From: Isoetes taiwanensis
Taxonomy: Eukaryota > Streptophyta > Lycopodiopsida > Isoetales > Isoetaceae
Length of the DNA: 64,000 nt
NCBI GenBank assembly: GCA_021234155.1
Contig: JAJEKV010000095.1
Span: forward strand, 3,112,621-3,176,620
Direction: 5' to 3'
A program made the translations under genes and the position numbers. The notes below the pieces were generated by a model, which was given only the letters and a program-made list of their open reading frames with translations, searched no databases and was not told the origin of the DNA. Every line of letters begins with the position of its first letter. The first letter of the stretch is position 1. Shown piece by piece: positions 1 through 13,799 of this stretch.

Positions 1-365
1 AAAGTAGCTACTTACGTTCAGATTTACGTGGTAGCTGTTCATATTGGCCTTATAGTCCCATAATCACATATATAGTCAAATTCGATTAAATATTTACAGA
101 GTTTGATAAATTCCAGTTCCCTCGCATATTCCAGCTGGCATGAAAATGAGCCTAGAGTTTATACCAAGCCCCAGTGAAATTGGCACATCAATGCTCACGA
201 CAATTTACAATTTACTCGCTCACATAATTAATTCTTTTCGAATTTTTATGATATCAGAGTTCAAAGCATGGAAGAACCGCGGTGAGATTGAAGGCAAATC
301 CTTGTAAGCACTATGCCTTAGCATAATAATCATTTCATTTGGACTTAATTGAGAAGAACCAACCG
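1..365 (+). repeat. Degraded fragment of the tRNA-Ser/tRNA-Gly array unit
   Basis: From about position 29 the order of words follows the array unit seen after 24 kb: the 3' end of tRNA-Ser (cgtg then ..agctgttcatatt), 'ttatagtccc', 'attcgattaa', 'agagttt', 'ctagagttta', 'gcacatcaatgctc', 'tttttatgatatc', 'gcatggaagaacc', 'atgccttagcataat', 'ttggactta'. Extra bases are scattered through it. It stops matching just after 'agaagaacc', 5' of where tRNA-Gly would lie. The array, or a copy of it, therefore extends left of the window. Seen directly; the homology is strong by word order although identity is low. Confidence 0.8.
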
Positions 366-3300
366 TAGGGGTGAAACAATGATTGCGCCGCAAGGCGCGC
401 ATCTTCAAAAATTGGCTTCGCGTTATAAAGATGCTGGTGACCTATCAATGTCATCCTATATGAAATCTGGGGCACGGCTCAATTTGATCACCTTTTCTCG
501 CTCTCGCATTACTTAAAAAGCGATGCGGCTTCGCAAATACGTATCACAAACAATAAAAAACCAGGTAAATATAGGAAAGGCACTGGCAGATGCGCTCACT
601 TATAAATATTAGTGGATCATTTTATTTTCCTCGAAACAAAATTGTTCCAACATCCTCACAAGCTCATTCAAGTAGGACACCAACATCTTATGGTGTGGGG
701 CACTGGTGGTTTTTGGTGTTGCTTTACTCTCATTAATATAGATACAAAATCACTTCAGTAGATGGAAATGGCGTACGTTGAAACTTTTTTGGAAGAATAA
801 AATTTTGTCCCTTCCAAGGTACACTACATGAAATTACACGTGGCGGTATTAATCACAAAGTATTTATTTAGTAGTGGTACCATCCACGTTATAAAATCTT
901 TACCATAGTAAATTACAACACTGCAGTAAAACTGGAGTGCAAACATAATGACATACGACACTTCAAAATTGATGTACGTAAGCCCCATTTACTTTATACA
1001 TATGTAGAATAGCTATTTTTCTCAAATGGGGTGTATCCATAAATTAAAAGGAACCTCCAAAATGTTATGGCTATCATATTTCTGTTTCGTAATTTAAAGA
1101 GGCACCGTGAAAATAAAAGTTCTACAAGAGACTCGCATCATCTCTGTCACTCCTGACCTCATAATGAAATTGGTAACTCATCATGTTTACGGGTTGGCGG
1201 ATTTGAGATTATTGATAGAGCCCACGAGTCGTTCTTTGGTAAAGTGTTCTTTGATAGAGATTATTGATAGAAGAGAGGCCCAGGAGTCTTTCTAGGAATC
1301 CAGCTGGGAGGACAGTAGGATTAAGCCTGATTGCGCAGGTCCACTAGTTGAAGTCAAAGTTAGAAGCTGACAAGATTTTGTGATTTTACACCTGAGACCA
1401 TCCAGGCGAGTTTGGCTATCAGGCGGGGGAATGGGAATTTGGAGGCAGCAGGGCACAGGAGCCATTCCCTAAAAGAGTAAAAGCGTAATAGGTAAAACGA
1501 AACTTTTTATGGCCTGATCGCGTACTCTTTCCACTGTGAATCTTCCTTTCACAGCACTAATAATATGGCCCACTGTAAAAAACGAGTTCTTCGGTATATG
1601 AATTTTTCACATGCAACTAGCAGGTTCTCGGTTTAATCATCTCTGGGTTCATCAAAATTTTATTATTGAGCACTGTATCCTCATAGCCTGATACTCTGTG
1701 ACAGCATAATCGATGGTGAGTTCCACAGGAGGCGGGGAGTAAAGGAGTAGAAAAATCACAAGTTAGGATCGTGCGGATATTTTAGGATAATCATGCAAGG
1801 ATGTATCCGGTAGGAGTGCAGGTGAGATTAAAGCCCCATTTATTTACTCATTTTATTTTAATCCATAAATTTGCTCAAAGCCTTACAGATCACTGACGAG
1901 GCAAGGTAGGGGCCCAATAGTAAAGTCACAGCCCATCTTGAAATCATAAGGGCCTGTGCGTTTGCTCCCCTGGCGGGTAACTATGTGGATTTTAATAAGA
2001 AATAGATAGAATAAAGGCGCTTATGTACAGCGAAGAATAGACAACCATGTTGGGCTCAGAGCAGAACTCACAGCCTCCAAATTACCCGAGGCTAATATTC
2101 TTCAGCACTGTCAAATGGTTGATCACAAACACGCCTGTACATACGGGCGCTAGGAAATGCAAGCACCACTTGGCCCTGCTTGCTTTTGCTTTTGAAATAG
2201 TTTAGGCCTCTGTTTTATCTTACTTGTTAATACCTCATCACTTACTATCTACGAAAAAAATCTTTAAAGATTTTATGGTTTTCTATTGCAGATTTATGGA
2301 TGCAAAAAGGAAGCCATCACTCTGTTGAGTGGAAGCTGTTGCCAAGTGTTAAGGATGCGATTAATTTCCTAATGGGATAGAACCAGCGAGGGTAGTCATT
2401 AAGTGTTGTCTCCAATCTCTGGGGCATGGATAGCTCATGGATTTAGCACACCATATCAGGGCGAGACACATTTGAAATAAAATCACATCAAATAACGCCA
2501 CACTTAACGTTGCTTGAATAACCCTCCTGCAGACACCGCACCTGTAATTAAGCGGAATAACCCCTCCTGTGAGCCACATGAGAATGAAAGCAAACTGGTG
2601 GAAAAGCGGCTGGAATGGCAAAAAAAGAGAGGCTTTGGGCTCACAATGTCATAGTATATTGGACCAAGTGTCTCTGGTCATGCAGGAATGCTAATGTTGA
2701 CCAAATTATCAAAGCAATGCATAACCCTCTTATATGACACACTGAAGGGGGTAGAAAGCAATAGTCAAAAGAAAAAAGAACTGACTTTCACGATAAAGCA
2801 TAAAGGCAAAACTTACCGGCGGAGGCAAGGCTGTGAGAGTTGGGATTACACTGCACTCCTATTCTGGCGTTAAGAAGAATATCATAACGAGTAAAAAGCG
2901 GTTTTCAATAAAGATAGCATGGGGCGTAGGATTTACGCACTCCTCCCACTCACTTGGCCTTGGCAATATGCATTATAGATGTTTTCTATTATTGTAGGGC
3001 TGAAATGCAATGGATAGAAAAGAGCTCTCGGTTAAAATGTGAGTGTACCGTGGGAAAGAGTTCGAAACTACCATTTGGTTGCTGAACCGCCACGAGGCAT
3101 TGGTGAGGCCTATATCTGAGGAAACGGGGAGATAAGGTAAAAAACAGAGTGAAGCCATTTCCGCCGCTGAACATGAGAGAAAGCCGCAATTAATATATTC
3201 TCATTTGCCTCGATTGGGTGTGAAAATTCTGATTAGGCTGGCAAGGAGAATGCTAATTGGTGGGACCTGTAAAGGCACAAAGGGTCAGCCTGGCCGTCAT

Positions 3301-3780
3301 GCATGGATGGGCAGCCCGCCCGCCAGGGAGCCATCGAGCATACAAAAATTAGCATAGAAATATACATCAAAAAAATGGATGGTGATGACTTATACCAGAA
3401 GTTAGAGCGTAGGATCAATCTATTTTAGATGGATTGAAACAAAAGAATAATTGCAATGCTTGGGATTCACAGGCCCATATAATGCAAGAGCACAAATCAA
3501 ATTTAATTTAGCATATTTTTGAGTCACATTGGTCCTCATCAGAAATCATCCAAGCTCCATGGATATCAGATTTTAAGTATACCTTCTTACATAGCAGTGC
3601 AAAATCCTGTGAGGAGGCGTGGCAAGTGCTCCAAAGGCACACTTAAAATGAGGTGCGTTTGTCAGCAATGCTGGTGAGCGGGAATGGCAGGGATGGTCAG
3701 GAGAGATGTTAATTATACTTGCACTCTAAGGATCACAAGACGCCCCAAAAAAGAATTAACCACTGCATAATAAAGGCACT
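366..3780. other. Non-coding stretch without recognisable genes
   Basis: Six-frame translations contain no frame above about 86 codons and none resembles a known protein. No tRNA fold, terminal repeat or tandem repeat is visible. Mixed composition with many short G-rich words. Best guess is decayed transposon sequence, possibly with consensus errors. Confidence 0.4.
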
Positions 3781-4480
3781 AGAGAACCATTATGAATGTA
3801 GTTTTATGGCTAAAAAATTATTCTTAGTAAAAACGCATAACACCAAGTGGTTTTGCATAACTAGTACATGATTGTTAAAATATTTGGTTTTATGTTATAA
3901 TGTGGTTTATTAAAACCAAATAGTAAGTTTAATGCAGTAGTTTCACAAGCATCAATGAGTGAAGTAATTCATTATTTAGTTTTCCTAGCATGCTAAATAG
4001 TGCAATTTATAATTGACAAAATGGTTTTATTTTGCATAAGTTTCAACACCACTTTAAAATAATAGGTAATAAGTTGTTTTATATGTTGGTTTCCTAAATA
4101 CAATCCACATGGCTAAAAGAAGTTGGAGATAGTTTATCTTTAGTGGTTTTATACCAACTTAAATCACCATAGGTGAATTAAATTCAAATTCTAGTTTTCT
4201 AGTACAAGCAATGTTTACAATTTATAAAATGGGTAAATTGGTTTTATAAATGCAGTCAAAGTGATTAATTTATGGATTATCCTCACCGAAAGTATATGTG
4301 AGCTGTTATGAAGTAGTTACTCCGTAAAGAGCGCCCCGAAAAAGCGAAATTATCATAATTAGCCTTCATCAAACCACTCACATATAGTCTTTATGAAGTT
4401 TTCATTTTGAAGGGCCGATCAAACTTTTAGAGCAAGCTTTTCATTTTCATAATTGATAGTAAAATAGTACAAAGGCCTTA
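3781..4480. other. AT-rich block
   Basis: Strongly AT-rich with recurring short words around 'tggtttta' and 'gcataa'. No coding potential. The style resembles 23,700-24,140 next to the main array. No terminal repeats seen. Confidence 0.4.
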
Positions 4481-4759
4481 TGACCTTATTTTCCAGGCTC
4501 CACGCAAATAGAAGGATGTGGAGAATTAGAAAAACACATAGGTAAGCACGAGATGAGAGAAGTATTTACAAAAAGTAACCAGGAATCTTAGATCTAAAAG
4601 ATATACTTTATACCAAGAGGAAACCGAATTAAGGAGAATCGATAAGCCAAGCCTAGAAGACAATACCACCTTTAAATGCTGCTTCAGAAAAATCGCGGGC
4701 TAACAAAAGACAAAATAGGAACTTCTTCCCCACGCGTTAAAACCGGCCGCCTGAACTTT

Positions 4760-5010
4760 ACTCAAATAATAAGAAGAACCCGGCCGCATAAGAGGAATAC
4801 ACCAAAGGCATAATTGCGCACCAAATTTTGCGTAGCTCGCACTCGACACACCACTGCCGGCCCTGGCTCATAATGCAAAAAATATACTTTCCCGCAGAAG
4901 GTTTCATACCTCCACGTTCCTGCAGAATAAAAAGTACAAAGAATAGACATAGAAATAAAGAAATTACTAGAGCTCTCACTGCACCCTACATATCACCCCA
5001 GTAGTCCCTT
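4760..5010. repeat. Diverged dispersed repeat, copy 1
   Basis: Shares an ordered set of words with 11,320-11,515: 'ataaaaagtacaaagaatag' against a similar run, then a GC-rich spacer, 'catatcaccc' and 'ctttttacccat'. Looser relatives with 'cataccTCC' and 'aatacaaaatatcac' words occur at 13,810-14,300. Probably an old dispersed element; the family is not recognised. Confidence 0.45.
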
Positions 5011-8000
5011 TTACCCATCACTTGGCGGGGAGTGGGTGTTTTAGAGAGAGAGGAGAGGGTGTGCGCCCTTACACACCACCAAAGGTATACAAATTACAAC
5101 CACCGAGAGAAATAAAATACAGGGAATAAAATAAGCATTTGGAATTCAAAATACAAGGTAAAGGCGTGAAATAAAAAAATCACGAATGGATGCGACCCTG
5201 AAACATTTTCCCTGGGAGGCGTGGCCAGTATTGCCCGAATTTATGCCAGGATGATGTGGTAGAAGGCGTGCTTGCATTTGGAAAAGCGGTGATCATTTGC
5301 CTGTTTCACTACTTCATCACCGAACTTTCGAACTGGCTGTAATCGCGGAATAAGCGCCATCTTACAGGAGATCATTTGCAAAAAGAAGGGAGAATTTGAA
5401 ATGCCAAAGCGCTAATTACTGCCTGCACCGGTTTTCTTGGATGATCCTTTGATAGAGGGTAAGATATAGTTATTTAAGGTTCTTGAGTCTATGGATTTAT
5501 AAAGTGGAGGTCTGGCTGACATAAAAGCCTATTTCTGGCTCGAGATTCGTCAAGGAAGAATAAAGGCCACATAAGCCTATTTAGTATCTTTCTTTTCTTC
5601 TAAATAGGGCATTTAAAGAAGCGCGATCTTTATTTGGCTAGCATGAGTTACACCCATGCAATAATTTGCAATTCACTGAGGTGAGTGCTTTGGTAGTCTT
5701 GTTCTTGTGGTATAATCATCCTTTTCCTTGTATGTGCTCACCCATTAGGGGCGATGGTTTTGTTTAAACATATTCTTGGAGGCACTGAGGGGCAGTGCAC
5801 TCCGCTGCGGTCATACTTTAAAGGATTATTTTGCGCTCACTTGCGAAGCGGGAATTTATTTACTTGCTCAGCTAAATTATGTTTTGCTGCACTCCCATTG
5901 CGGGGGCTAAGCACTTTGTTAAACTCACGGATTTCTTTGTTGCAGCCTGCCCGGGAAAATCGTGGCTGGGAAAGCACCCCTCAGAAGCACTTTTAAGGAA
6001 CATGGAAGAAACTTAATTGTCACATAAAATGGGAATTCAGGTATTAATGTTTCCAAGATTCATGTGAGGATAAGAATAAACTATGATTCCAGTATTTGAG
6101 AATGAAAGCTACTTACTTGATTATGTTTTACGAATACATTTCCTAGTTTAAGTACAGCTCACAGTATTTTGGTAGCGAAACAAGAAAAGTCACTCTGGAT
6201 TTACAGGCAGAACATCACCAGAGATTAGCTATCATTCATGACATTCATCAGCAGGCCTAAAGAAAAACTTGGAGGAATGTAGTGACCTCTGTTTTTGAAA
6301 TGAGTTTATTTTATATTGATGCATTTCAGGGAAGGAGGAGAAGAAGGTGCGGTGGGTATTTAACAAACAAAGCGGGCCATGGTTGCTGGGGCATGATTAG
6401 GAGAGAAGTGAGTACAGGCTTGAGTGGCGCCGAAGATTGTAATATTTTCTTTAATTGAGCTCCTTCGCAGTAGATTCTTGTCTCTCTTGAGAATAATGTG
6501 GATTTTTTGGCAAGGAGCTTCTGTTATTTCATGTGGCTCTCGAGCTAGGAGTGTGGGATCCTAAAGAAAGCAAGTGGGAAAGTCCATGAGAGCAGGCGTG
6601 TCTGGTGGCCCAATCCCAGGGAGATTAAGTGGCATCCATGACTAATTGACCATCAGAGCATTTTGGGAGGCGAAACTCCAAGCAAAGAGGAGGGAAGTCA
6701 ACGTGTGAGGACAGGGAGATTGGGACCACCCCGGTACCCACCCATTTAGGGGAGTTATTTGGGAGACATATGGTGGAGATGGTGAGACTCCGCCCAGGTA
6801 CAGATTTAGGAAAGAAAGGCGTTGCAGCGCCCTTCCTCCCTAGTATCCAGCCATGTAGGACCTCACAGGCGCAAAGTTAAAGCATAGGAAGCTTTCACAT
6901 ACATGCCCACTACATCGCCTGTTATCTTGGTGGGGCGTTGGGTGAGTGTAAGTCTTCAAGTCACATCAAATGATATTTTAGCTGGAAATGATTTTGTGGA
7001 GCTAAATGCTAATTTTCACAATTCGCTTTGATTGGGTCCTATAAGTCATGAGACCATAGATTTATATCACCCAGCTATTTTGGAACCTTGAATAGACAAC
7101 GTTTAATTACATAACCTAATGGCGTTTGCTTGAAGCGTTCTTTGGGCATGAAGTTAGAGGTAAAATGGCATTGGGGAAGTGGTGTGATGACAGTCTGATG
7201 AACATGAAGCAACACTATTACTCACTTAAAAAGAAAATATCCTAAGATTTAACAAGCGTTTAAAAGCAACAGCATAACTTCATGTTAGAAGTCACGCCAA
7301 TTATCTGCGGTGGCACAGATAGAACAACAGGTGCTTGTTCACTTAAGGAAACACAGGTTAGGAGTAGGAAGTCAATTTTCCATCACACGGCGGGTTTTGC
7401 ACTGGGTGGGGCTGTGAACCAAAGTCTATTTATATGGCAGAGGCCGGGGCACCAGGAGAGGTGGGGACAGTGGCAGCGTGAGTGGCTGAGTTATCATCAC
7501 CAATATAAATAAAAGAATCCTGCTTCACATACTCCACGAAACGTTGTAAATTTGAGAAACACTAATGTCAAAATATTAATTCAAAAAGAAATATAGTATG
7601 TAAAGATATTTGTAGGATTGGTATAAGAAGTTGGCATTTATAAGTCTTTTGCTACTATTACTTAAGTATCACTTTGAAGTAAAAGCCTTAATTTTGAATA
7701 TTATAGTGTAACACTTTCTAACCTTACATTTTAGATATTATAGTCCCAAATTTTTTATGGCCATGTTTTCAGCCAAAGTTGGAATCATATTGTAATGGGA
7801 CCAGAAATTACTGCCGCGACACGGATAATTGATTACCAAAACTTTTGCCTTGTTTTACCTAAAGCAAAGATTGAAACCGAGTAATGATAAGACCTAGGTC
7901 ACGTGCCGCACTTGAGCAATATCATGCATTTTAGGCTGAATAAGTACATTCTCACAGCAGTTTGATTTGTCTATATAAAGTAGGTCTATAAATTAAACAC

Positions 8001-8740
8001 TATTCGCGTTCCACCAAATTTAGGTGCAGGACCACTTTGTTTGATGCTTAGGCAATGCCATTAATTTTACTATAATATTGAACATGAAGTAGAGTGGCGA
8101 AACGGGCAAGTCAAGAACCACGAGATCATACAAAGTTGTTCATTTTGATGTTCGTGTACATGTGTACAAAGCATCTGGAGCTCATTCTTCTTCATTTTCA
8201 ATTAAGGATCAATCTTTATATACATAAGATTAGAACATGTCCGCGTAATTAAGGCGATGTTGGAGTTGGGCATAAAGTCAGAGGCGTGTACGATTTCAGC
8301 AATTACTCAACTAAGGTGGAGGTCACAAAGGGACATTAGTGCAGGTAAAGTAAGCTGCATGTCCGTATGTAGATGAGGCGTGTATAGGATAGCCTGACAA
8401 TCAGCACACAATCTTCGCATTGGCAGCCGAACTGATTTGCTTATCCGAATTTCGAAAGTGAGAGGACCATTTCAAAATAATTCGCTTGAGCACACTACCA
8501 GCAAATATGAAACAAATTGGCAGCATTAATACCTAAAGGAATATACGCCGGGAATGAATAATCCGTAGAAATATCTGCATCTTGAATATTGCGGTTGCGA
8601 AATAAAAGAAAAACATACAAAATCATAAAGTAAATCTCCCATAAATTTGAAAGGAGAATGAGACTTAAAACTATGTTTCTACATAGTCATGAATAAACAT
8701 GCGAGGTGAGGTTGCGCTGGTGACTTTGATAAGCCATTTG
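5011..8740. other. Non-coding stretch without recognisable genes
   Basis: Longest frames are about 80 codons and show no family resemblance. No RNA gene, terminal repeat or tandem array seen. Confidence 0.4.
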
Positions 8741-8754
8741 CATGGCCATTGATA

Positions 8755-8820
8755 GCATGTGACTTAAGAAATTTGGTTCACACATTTTGAATCAAGAAAC
8801 AACATAACTCGAAAATAATA
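8755..8820. repeat. Diverged direct repeat, copy 1
   Basis: The words 'catgtgact', 'ggttcacac', 'gaatcaa' and 'acaacata' in this order recur at 9,259-9,320 with small changes. A partial copy with 'gaatcaaaaagcaacat' and 'ggttggggagag' lies at 8,880-8,945. Confidence 0.5.
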
Positions 8821-9258
8821 CTTGTGGATGGATTTGGGAGAAGAGCATAATAAGACTAAAAATGCCTAATTCCTTTGTATTTGAATCAAAAAGCAACATG
8901 ACGGAGCATGGATGGTTGGGGAGAGAGAAGGAGGCATAGCCATTAAGAAATGCCCTAAATCCTCCCATAAGCTGGGGAAGGGAACCCATGATTTCACACG
9001 CCATTGGCAGAATTGGGTGAAATACAAGCTCAAACTTCAGCTCTTCACATAATTTCTTTTCTCAAAGCATTTTCTGGCAAAACAGAGCCTAACAAACTTT
9101 TCTTGTAAGTAATAGAATAGCATTAGGTGGCATAGTGTTTGATAAACGCTGTAGCCCAAAATTTACACGTGAGCTAATCCTCTAAGTCCCATGGTCGCAG
9201 AATAAACATCAGGTAATTTTTGTATTTGTCGCTTGCACAAAGCACCGCCGTGAGCAGC

Positions 9259-9370
9259 ATGTGACTAAAACTGGTTCACATGCTGAATCAAAAGCAGAAA
9301 TAAAAGCAACATAAACAAGATTGCCTTGGATGTCTTGGTTGGGGAGAAAAGAGCATAAACCATTAAACAG
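9259..9370. repeat. Diverged direct repeat, copy 2
   Basis: Second copy of the repeat at 8,755, continuing with 'ggttggggaga', 'gagcataa' and 'ccatta', which also occur in the 8,790-8,945 stretch. Spacing is about 500 bp. Suggests an old local duplication. Confidence 0.5.
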
Positions 9371-9399
9371 GAAGAAGGCTGTTTGAAGACAGAATGATG

Positions 9400-11300
9400 G
9401 AATGAGTACAAAAAGGGAGACAGAAGAAAATGCATCAGGAACCCTCAGTGGGAAATGGGATCCTGTTTAGGCATCGGCTCATCTTTTCTGCAGTTGCAGT
9501 AGGTGAGTCAAAGGCCACAGCACGTGGAATAGCCTCCAATGCTAGGACTCTATAGGATAGATGGTTGTTTGAAACCTAAAGAGGTTCATAAAATCGCAGG
9601 TTTTACCCATGAAATGTAGAAAAAAACTTACCTCATACAGAAGGCAGAAATCCAAAAGAATAAACAAAGGAATATATGATATGTTTTCATATAGGTCCTC
9701 AAATGGAGTAAACTATCAAAGAAGTCAAATGGCTACTTGAGAAACACAGGTGCATTTATAAACTGATTGCATAAAATTACTGTGCAATTCGAGGAATTAA
9801 TTTCCAGCAAGATAAGTGGCTCTGCTGTTAAGACGAACATACACGGTAGGTGGTGGCACCCATTCCAGTAAGGTATAGGTCGATTTGTTCATGCAAAAGA
9901 AGAACATGTTCGCACACTACAAATTCTCAAGTGCCAATATGGCCCGAAATCTAAGATCCAATACTAAGTGGTTTCTACCATCCATATGAGGCTGTGGTAC
10001 GATACTTGGTTGTGGTGGCAGCCTAAGTCATCAATTCCGCATGAAATGAGATTAAAGGCATATCTCCAAACATTATAATCAAAAGCAATATAAGAAACAA
10101 CGATTTCACGAAATTAAGAATTAAAGACATTCCTCTCAATTTAAAACAGAGGAAACATACACACAGGGAAGAAGAAAACCGGCCAATAAAGATAGGGCTG
10201 ATCCAAGAATAGCCAGAACCCACTCACAGCATACAGCAATTTGCCTGCATAAAGACTAAATAGAACCTTCTGGCGTTCATCCCAAACTTTGCAAGTTAAA
10301 TATACAAAAATACAAATAAATGTCACTTAAATTTTCCATGGACCTAAAAGAAATCGTCAAACGTCACAAAAAATGCACGGGTACTGTTGTTCTGCTCCAA
10401 AACACCTTGCAGAGATAGTTGCATGGCTCCCATCAGGTGCAAGCTCACAAAGTCCAGCTTATCCTGGAAAAACGGCGAGGGCATGGTCAAATATATTTAA
10501 AGGCAGTTGCCGTGGCAAATTTAGGCTCTTTCCCCATGATAGCTCCTGGATTTTACCACACAGCAGTCACCCGCATTAGCAGCCAGAGCCTTGTGGCTCT
10601 AAGGCTTCTCCCCGAGAGGCTGAGTGCAGGAGTTTGAAACTTCATATGTAATCCTCAGTCTGGAGGCCTTGGTATGGCTGTGATTTTTGCCAAAGCCTCT
10701 CTTTCATTCATAGAAGCTTCCACTTAAGTCCTACAACATGGCATTACCATAGTCACTTAGCCCGCCCTAAGCCCGTAAGCCATCACCGGGAGCTGAAGTT
10801 ACAGAGATACGATATTTAAAATCATAGCAAGAGGATCTGCAGCCTCACAGCCAGATTCCCAGGGGCTCAGCCAAGAAGCAATGCTTAGGGCCCAAAATAA
10901 AAACCCCGGCCAAAGATGCGAAAACAAATCATACATCTTTATACTTTCAACTTGAAAGGCAGCCGTGGTCTGCGTACTAAGAAACCAGATTGTCGACCCT
11001 AAAAATTTTTAGGCAAAGCCTGGAGGTGCAGAGGGAAGGAGTTTGGAAGAAAAGAGGATGTGCAAGCGAGCGGAAGATAGAAAGGAAATAAAGGCGGTTA
11101 GTTGGGACCCAGAATAAAGAGACCGAGGAGTGCATACAGGATTTCGCTGTTTTTTCAGCCACCCAAGAGGTCGCAAAATTACAACAGCCACGTTAGATTT
11201 AGGGGCTCTAAGATTTTTAGCCGTTGGATCTAGGGAGGCATGGGTCCAGCACTTACTGAGATAACATTATTACTTTAACAAGATATTAATAAAATAAAAT
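9400..11300. other. Non-coding stretch without recognisable genes
   Basis: Only short chance frames (72 codons or less). No tandem or terminal repeats recognised. Confidence 0.4.
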
Positions 11301-11319
11301 ATCTTGCAGCATTTAGAAA

Positions 11320-11515
11320 AGCAGGGGCGCCCATAAAACACATATCACCCCAAAATAATCTTTGCCCATAGGTGTCGCTCAGCCCACATCCCTTGCAATT
11401 TGCGGCCCCACCATAGGAATAAATACAAAGGAATAGACAGAAAAATAAAATAGCGAGTAAACCACGCCTGCGCCGCATATCACCCAAGAATTAGGCCTTT
11501 TTACCCATGAGGAGA
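11320..11515. repeat. Diverged dispersed repeat, copy 2
   Basis: Second member of the repeat described at 4,760: 'aatacaaaggaatagacag', then 'catatcaccc' and 'ctttttacccat' in the same order and at similar spacing. Confidence 0.45.
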
Positions 11516-12949
11516 ACTCCTTACACCTCAAACTATAAGTAACACTTACAATTCAAAGGGTGGGGATCATGATCATACAAGAGCCTTTAACATAATTGCA
11601 AGTTGTTTCCCATACAGCAAAAAGGTAAAGGGCCAGCACAATAGAATAAAAGGAGCCTTAAAATAAAAAATCCCCTAGGGGTTGGTACTAATTTCCAAAA
11701 TGATTCTCTTGCACTGGGTGGGTGGGTGTAGAGAGGTGTTGGAAGTGTTATTGGAAGGAGGATCACATGACCCTCCAGAGCCCAGCAAAGAGTTGGGTTC
11801 ACATTGCAAACCGCATCCAGGAGAAGGGGGCCTACAATTTTGCCATATTACTTCAATTACAAGCGTGGCGAGTGATGGTCCATATGAAAAGGTGAGCCTT
11901 TTACAGCCGGTGAAATTAGGCATACAGCCCACCAGCACATGTAGACAGCTCTAACACAAGCAGCATGGACCTGAGCATGACCAAATGCCATTTTAAAATT
12001 ACTTACTTATCATAGCACCAAATCTAATATAATTCTAAGCTAATTTTTCCCAAATCTTGGGGTTACAAGTTAAAATTTGGGAGGCCACGTTTTATTGCCC
12101 ATACAGCTGGCGGTGGTTTGCAGCTGGCGACATTTGATTCAACAACCGTTAATGGCAAGAGACAGACTGTTGGCTAGATACTGAAGCTGAATGCCATAAT
12201 GGAATAAAATACATATCTTGTTGCGATTGCGAAAGCTACATTTTGATGAATTTTAGCTATATTGAGTACGGGTTCAAGCTTTTCAATTTAAGCATGTGTT
12301 ATGTTTTTCTTTAGCATGGCTCATATACCAAAACAAATGTTTTATCAACCAGAATTTTCCTTTGCTTGATATATTCCCAGGAATCAAGCATTACATTGGT
12401 TTCAGTTCAAGATCAAAGCAGTACACAATGACGCATTCTCCGCATAATTGCATGCATGGACTGTTGCCATTCCAACATAAATTTGTCCAGGATATCTAGG
12501 AATAGAAGAGGGACCTAAAAAGGAGATGAAGAAATGGCACAGGAAGCGCGCAAGAAGAGTACTTAGTTGGCTTACGCGGGAACAGCTCTTATCTTTAAGC
12601 GGTTACACATCCCATCATAATCGCTGTGTGCGCCGTTTCCTATTCTTGCATTTCTCTGCTGCAAGTCACCACAGAGAAAATGCAGGATAAAATGTTTTTG
12701 CTGCATTCCTTTGTCAATCATAATTATCATAAACATATAATTTCCAGTAGCTTCGATGAAAACATAGAAGTCAGTCCCAGAGCCGAGCGAAGCAACATAT
12801 GTAATCAAAAGCATACTCATCAGTACTATCTCAATTTAGGATGAGCTAGGCAGTATTAGACAGACATTGCTTTAGTGGATGCCCAGAAACTGATGCTGAC
12901 AGAAGGGGCACTAGACATTGCATACCAGGCGCTGCAAGGAAGTGGCCTT

Positions 12950-13265
12950 GGGAAATGTTGCTAGCAGTGGAGATCAATCATGCTAGTTACATATTTCCCC
13001 AAAAGATAAATTGAGAACCGAGTATCGCGAAGACCCAAATCAAGCCCAGTGGAGTGCTCCAAAAAATTCAAAATTACACCTACGCTAACGGATTGGCTGC
13101 GAGCGCAGAAGCATAGCGCATCACCATGCGAAGATCTTTGCTAACATTGGAATCAATCATGCATGACTACGTAATTTCCCAGAAGATGGGGGTACAGAAA
13201 CTAAAGTATGCAAAAGGCCCAAAATCAAACCCGGTAGATTACTCACAAAAAGAATTTTCACATAC
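12950..13265. repeat. Two tandem, diverged direct repeats (about 180-bp period)
   Basis: The words 'gaaatgttgctag', 'gatcaatcatgc', 'atttccccaaaagat', 'gaccc..atcaagccc' (12,950-13,080) recur in order from about 13,135 as 'gctaac', 'aatcaatcatgc', 'atttcccagaagat', 'gccc..atcaaaccc'. Non-coding; origin unknown. Confidence 0.55.
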
Positions 13266-13799
13266 ACCCATATGGATTCATTCAATATAAGAAAACTGCT
13301 TTATCTCTTTCTGTGGCACCAAGCAAAATTACGCCAGGCATCTGAGGCATACCGAATAGAATTCTTACCTTGAAATTAGGGAATAGTGTCTTGTGATTAT
13401 CTTAGAAACCCCAGGAATGAACCTTCCTCAACACCTAGCTTGACAGCAAAAAAGCATAAGATACCCGTTGCAAGGGATTAGAATACAACAATTAGAAACG
13501 GTGATTGTAAAGGTAACAGCATAATTAGTAGTATCTTTTGAACATTGATAAATTGAAATTATTTGAAAACCGCATCAAAACAGAAATTTATTTATTGGAT
13601 TTTATTTGCAAAACCCCTTATATACATGTGGAAAGGACATACATTATTTTCCACTCCAATATAGGTATACATGAGCCAAAGTTTGGAGCCGCTAAACCAT
13701 TTACTCTTACAGGGCGCCACCCCCTGCTATACACATACAAGCCAAGAAGGGTTGGGCACCATGTTATAACAAAATAATGATACTCATGAGCTAAACACA

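Noticed and set aside
2815-2870. Words resembling a primate Alu ('ggcggaggc..gattac..actgcactcc'), with similar echoes near 6,665, 10,610 and 21,010
   Set aside because: No continuous match, the order is not kept over more than about 40 bases, and all other content is plant. Chance or noise is more likely than contamination.
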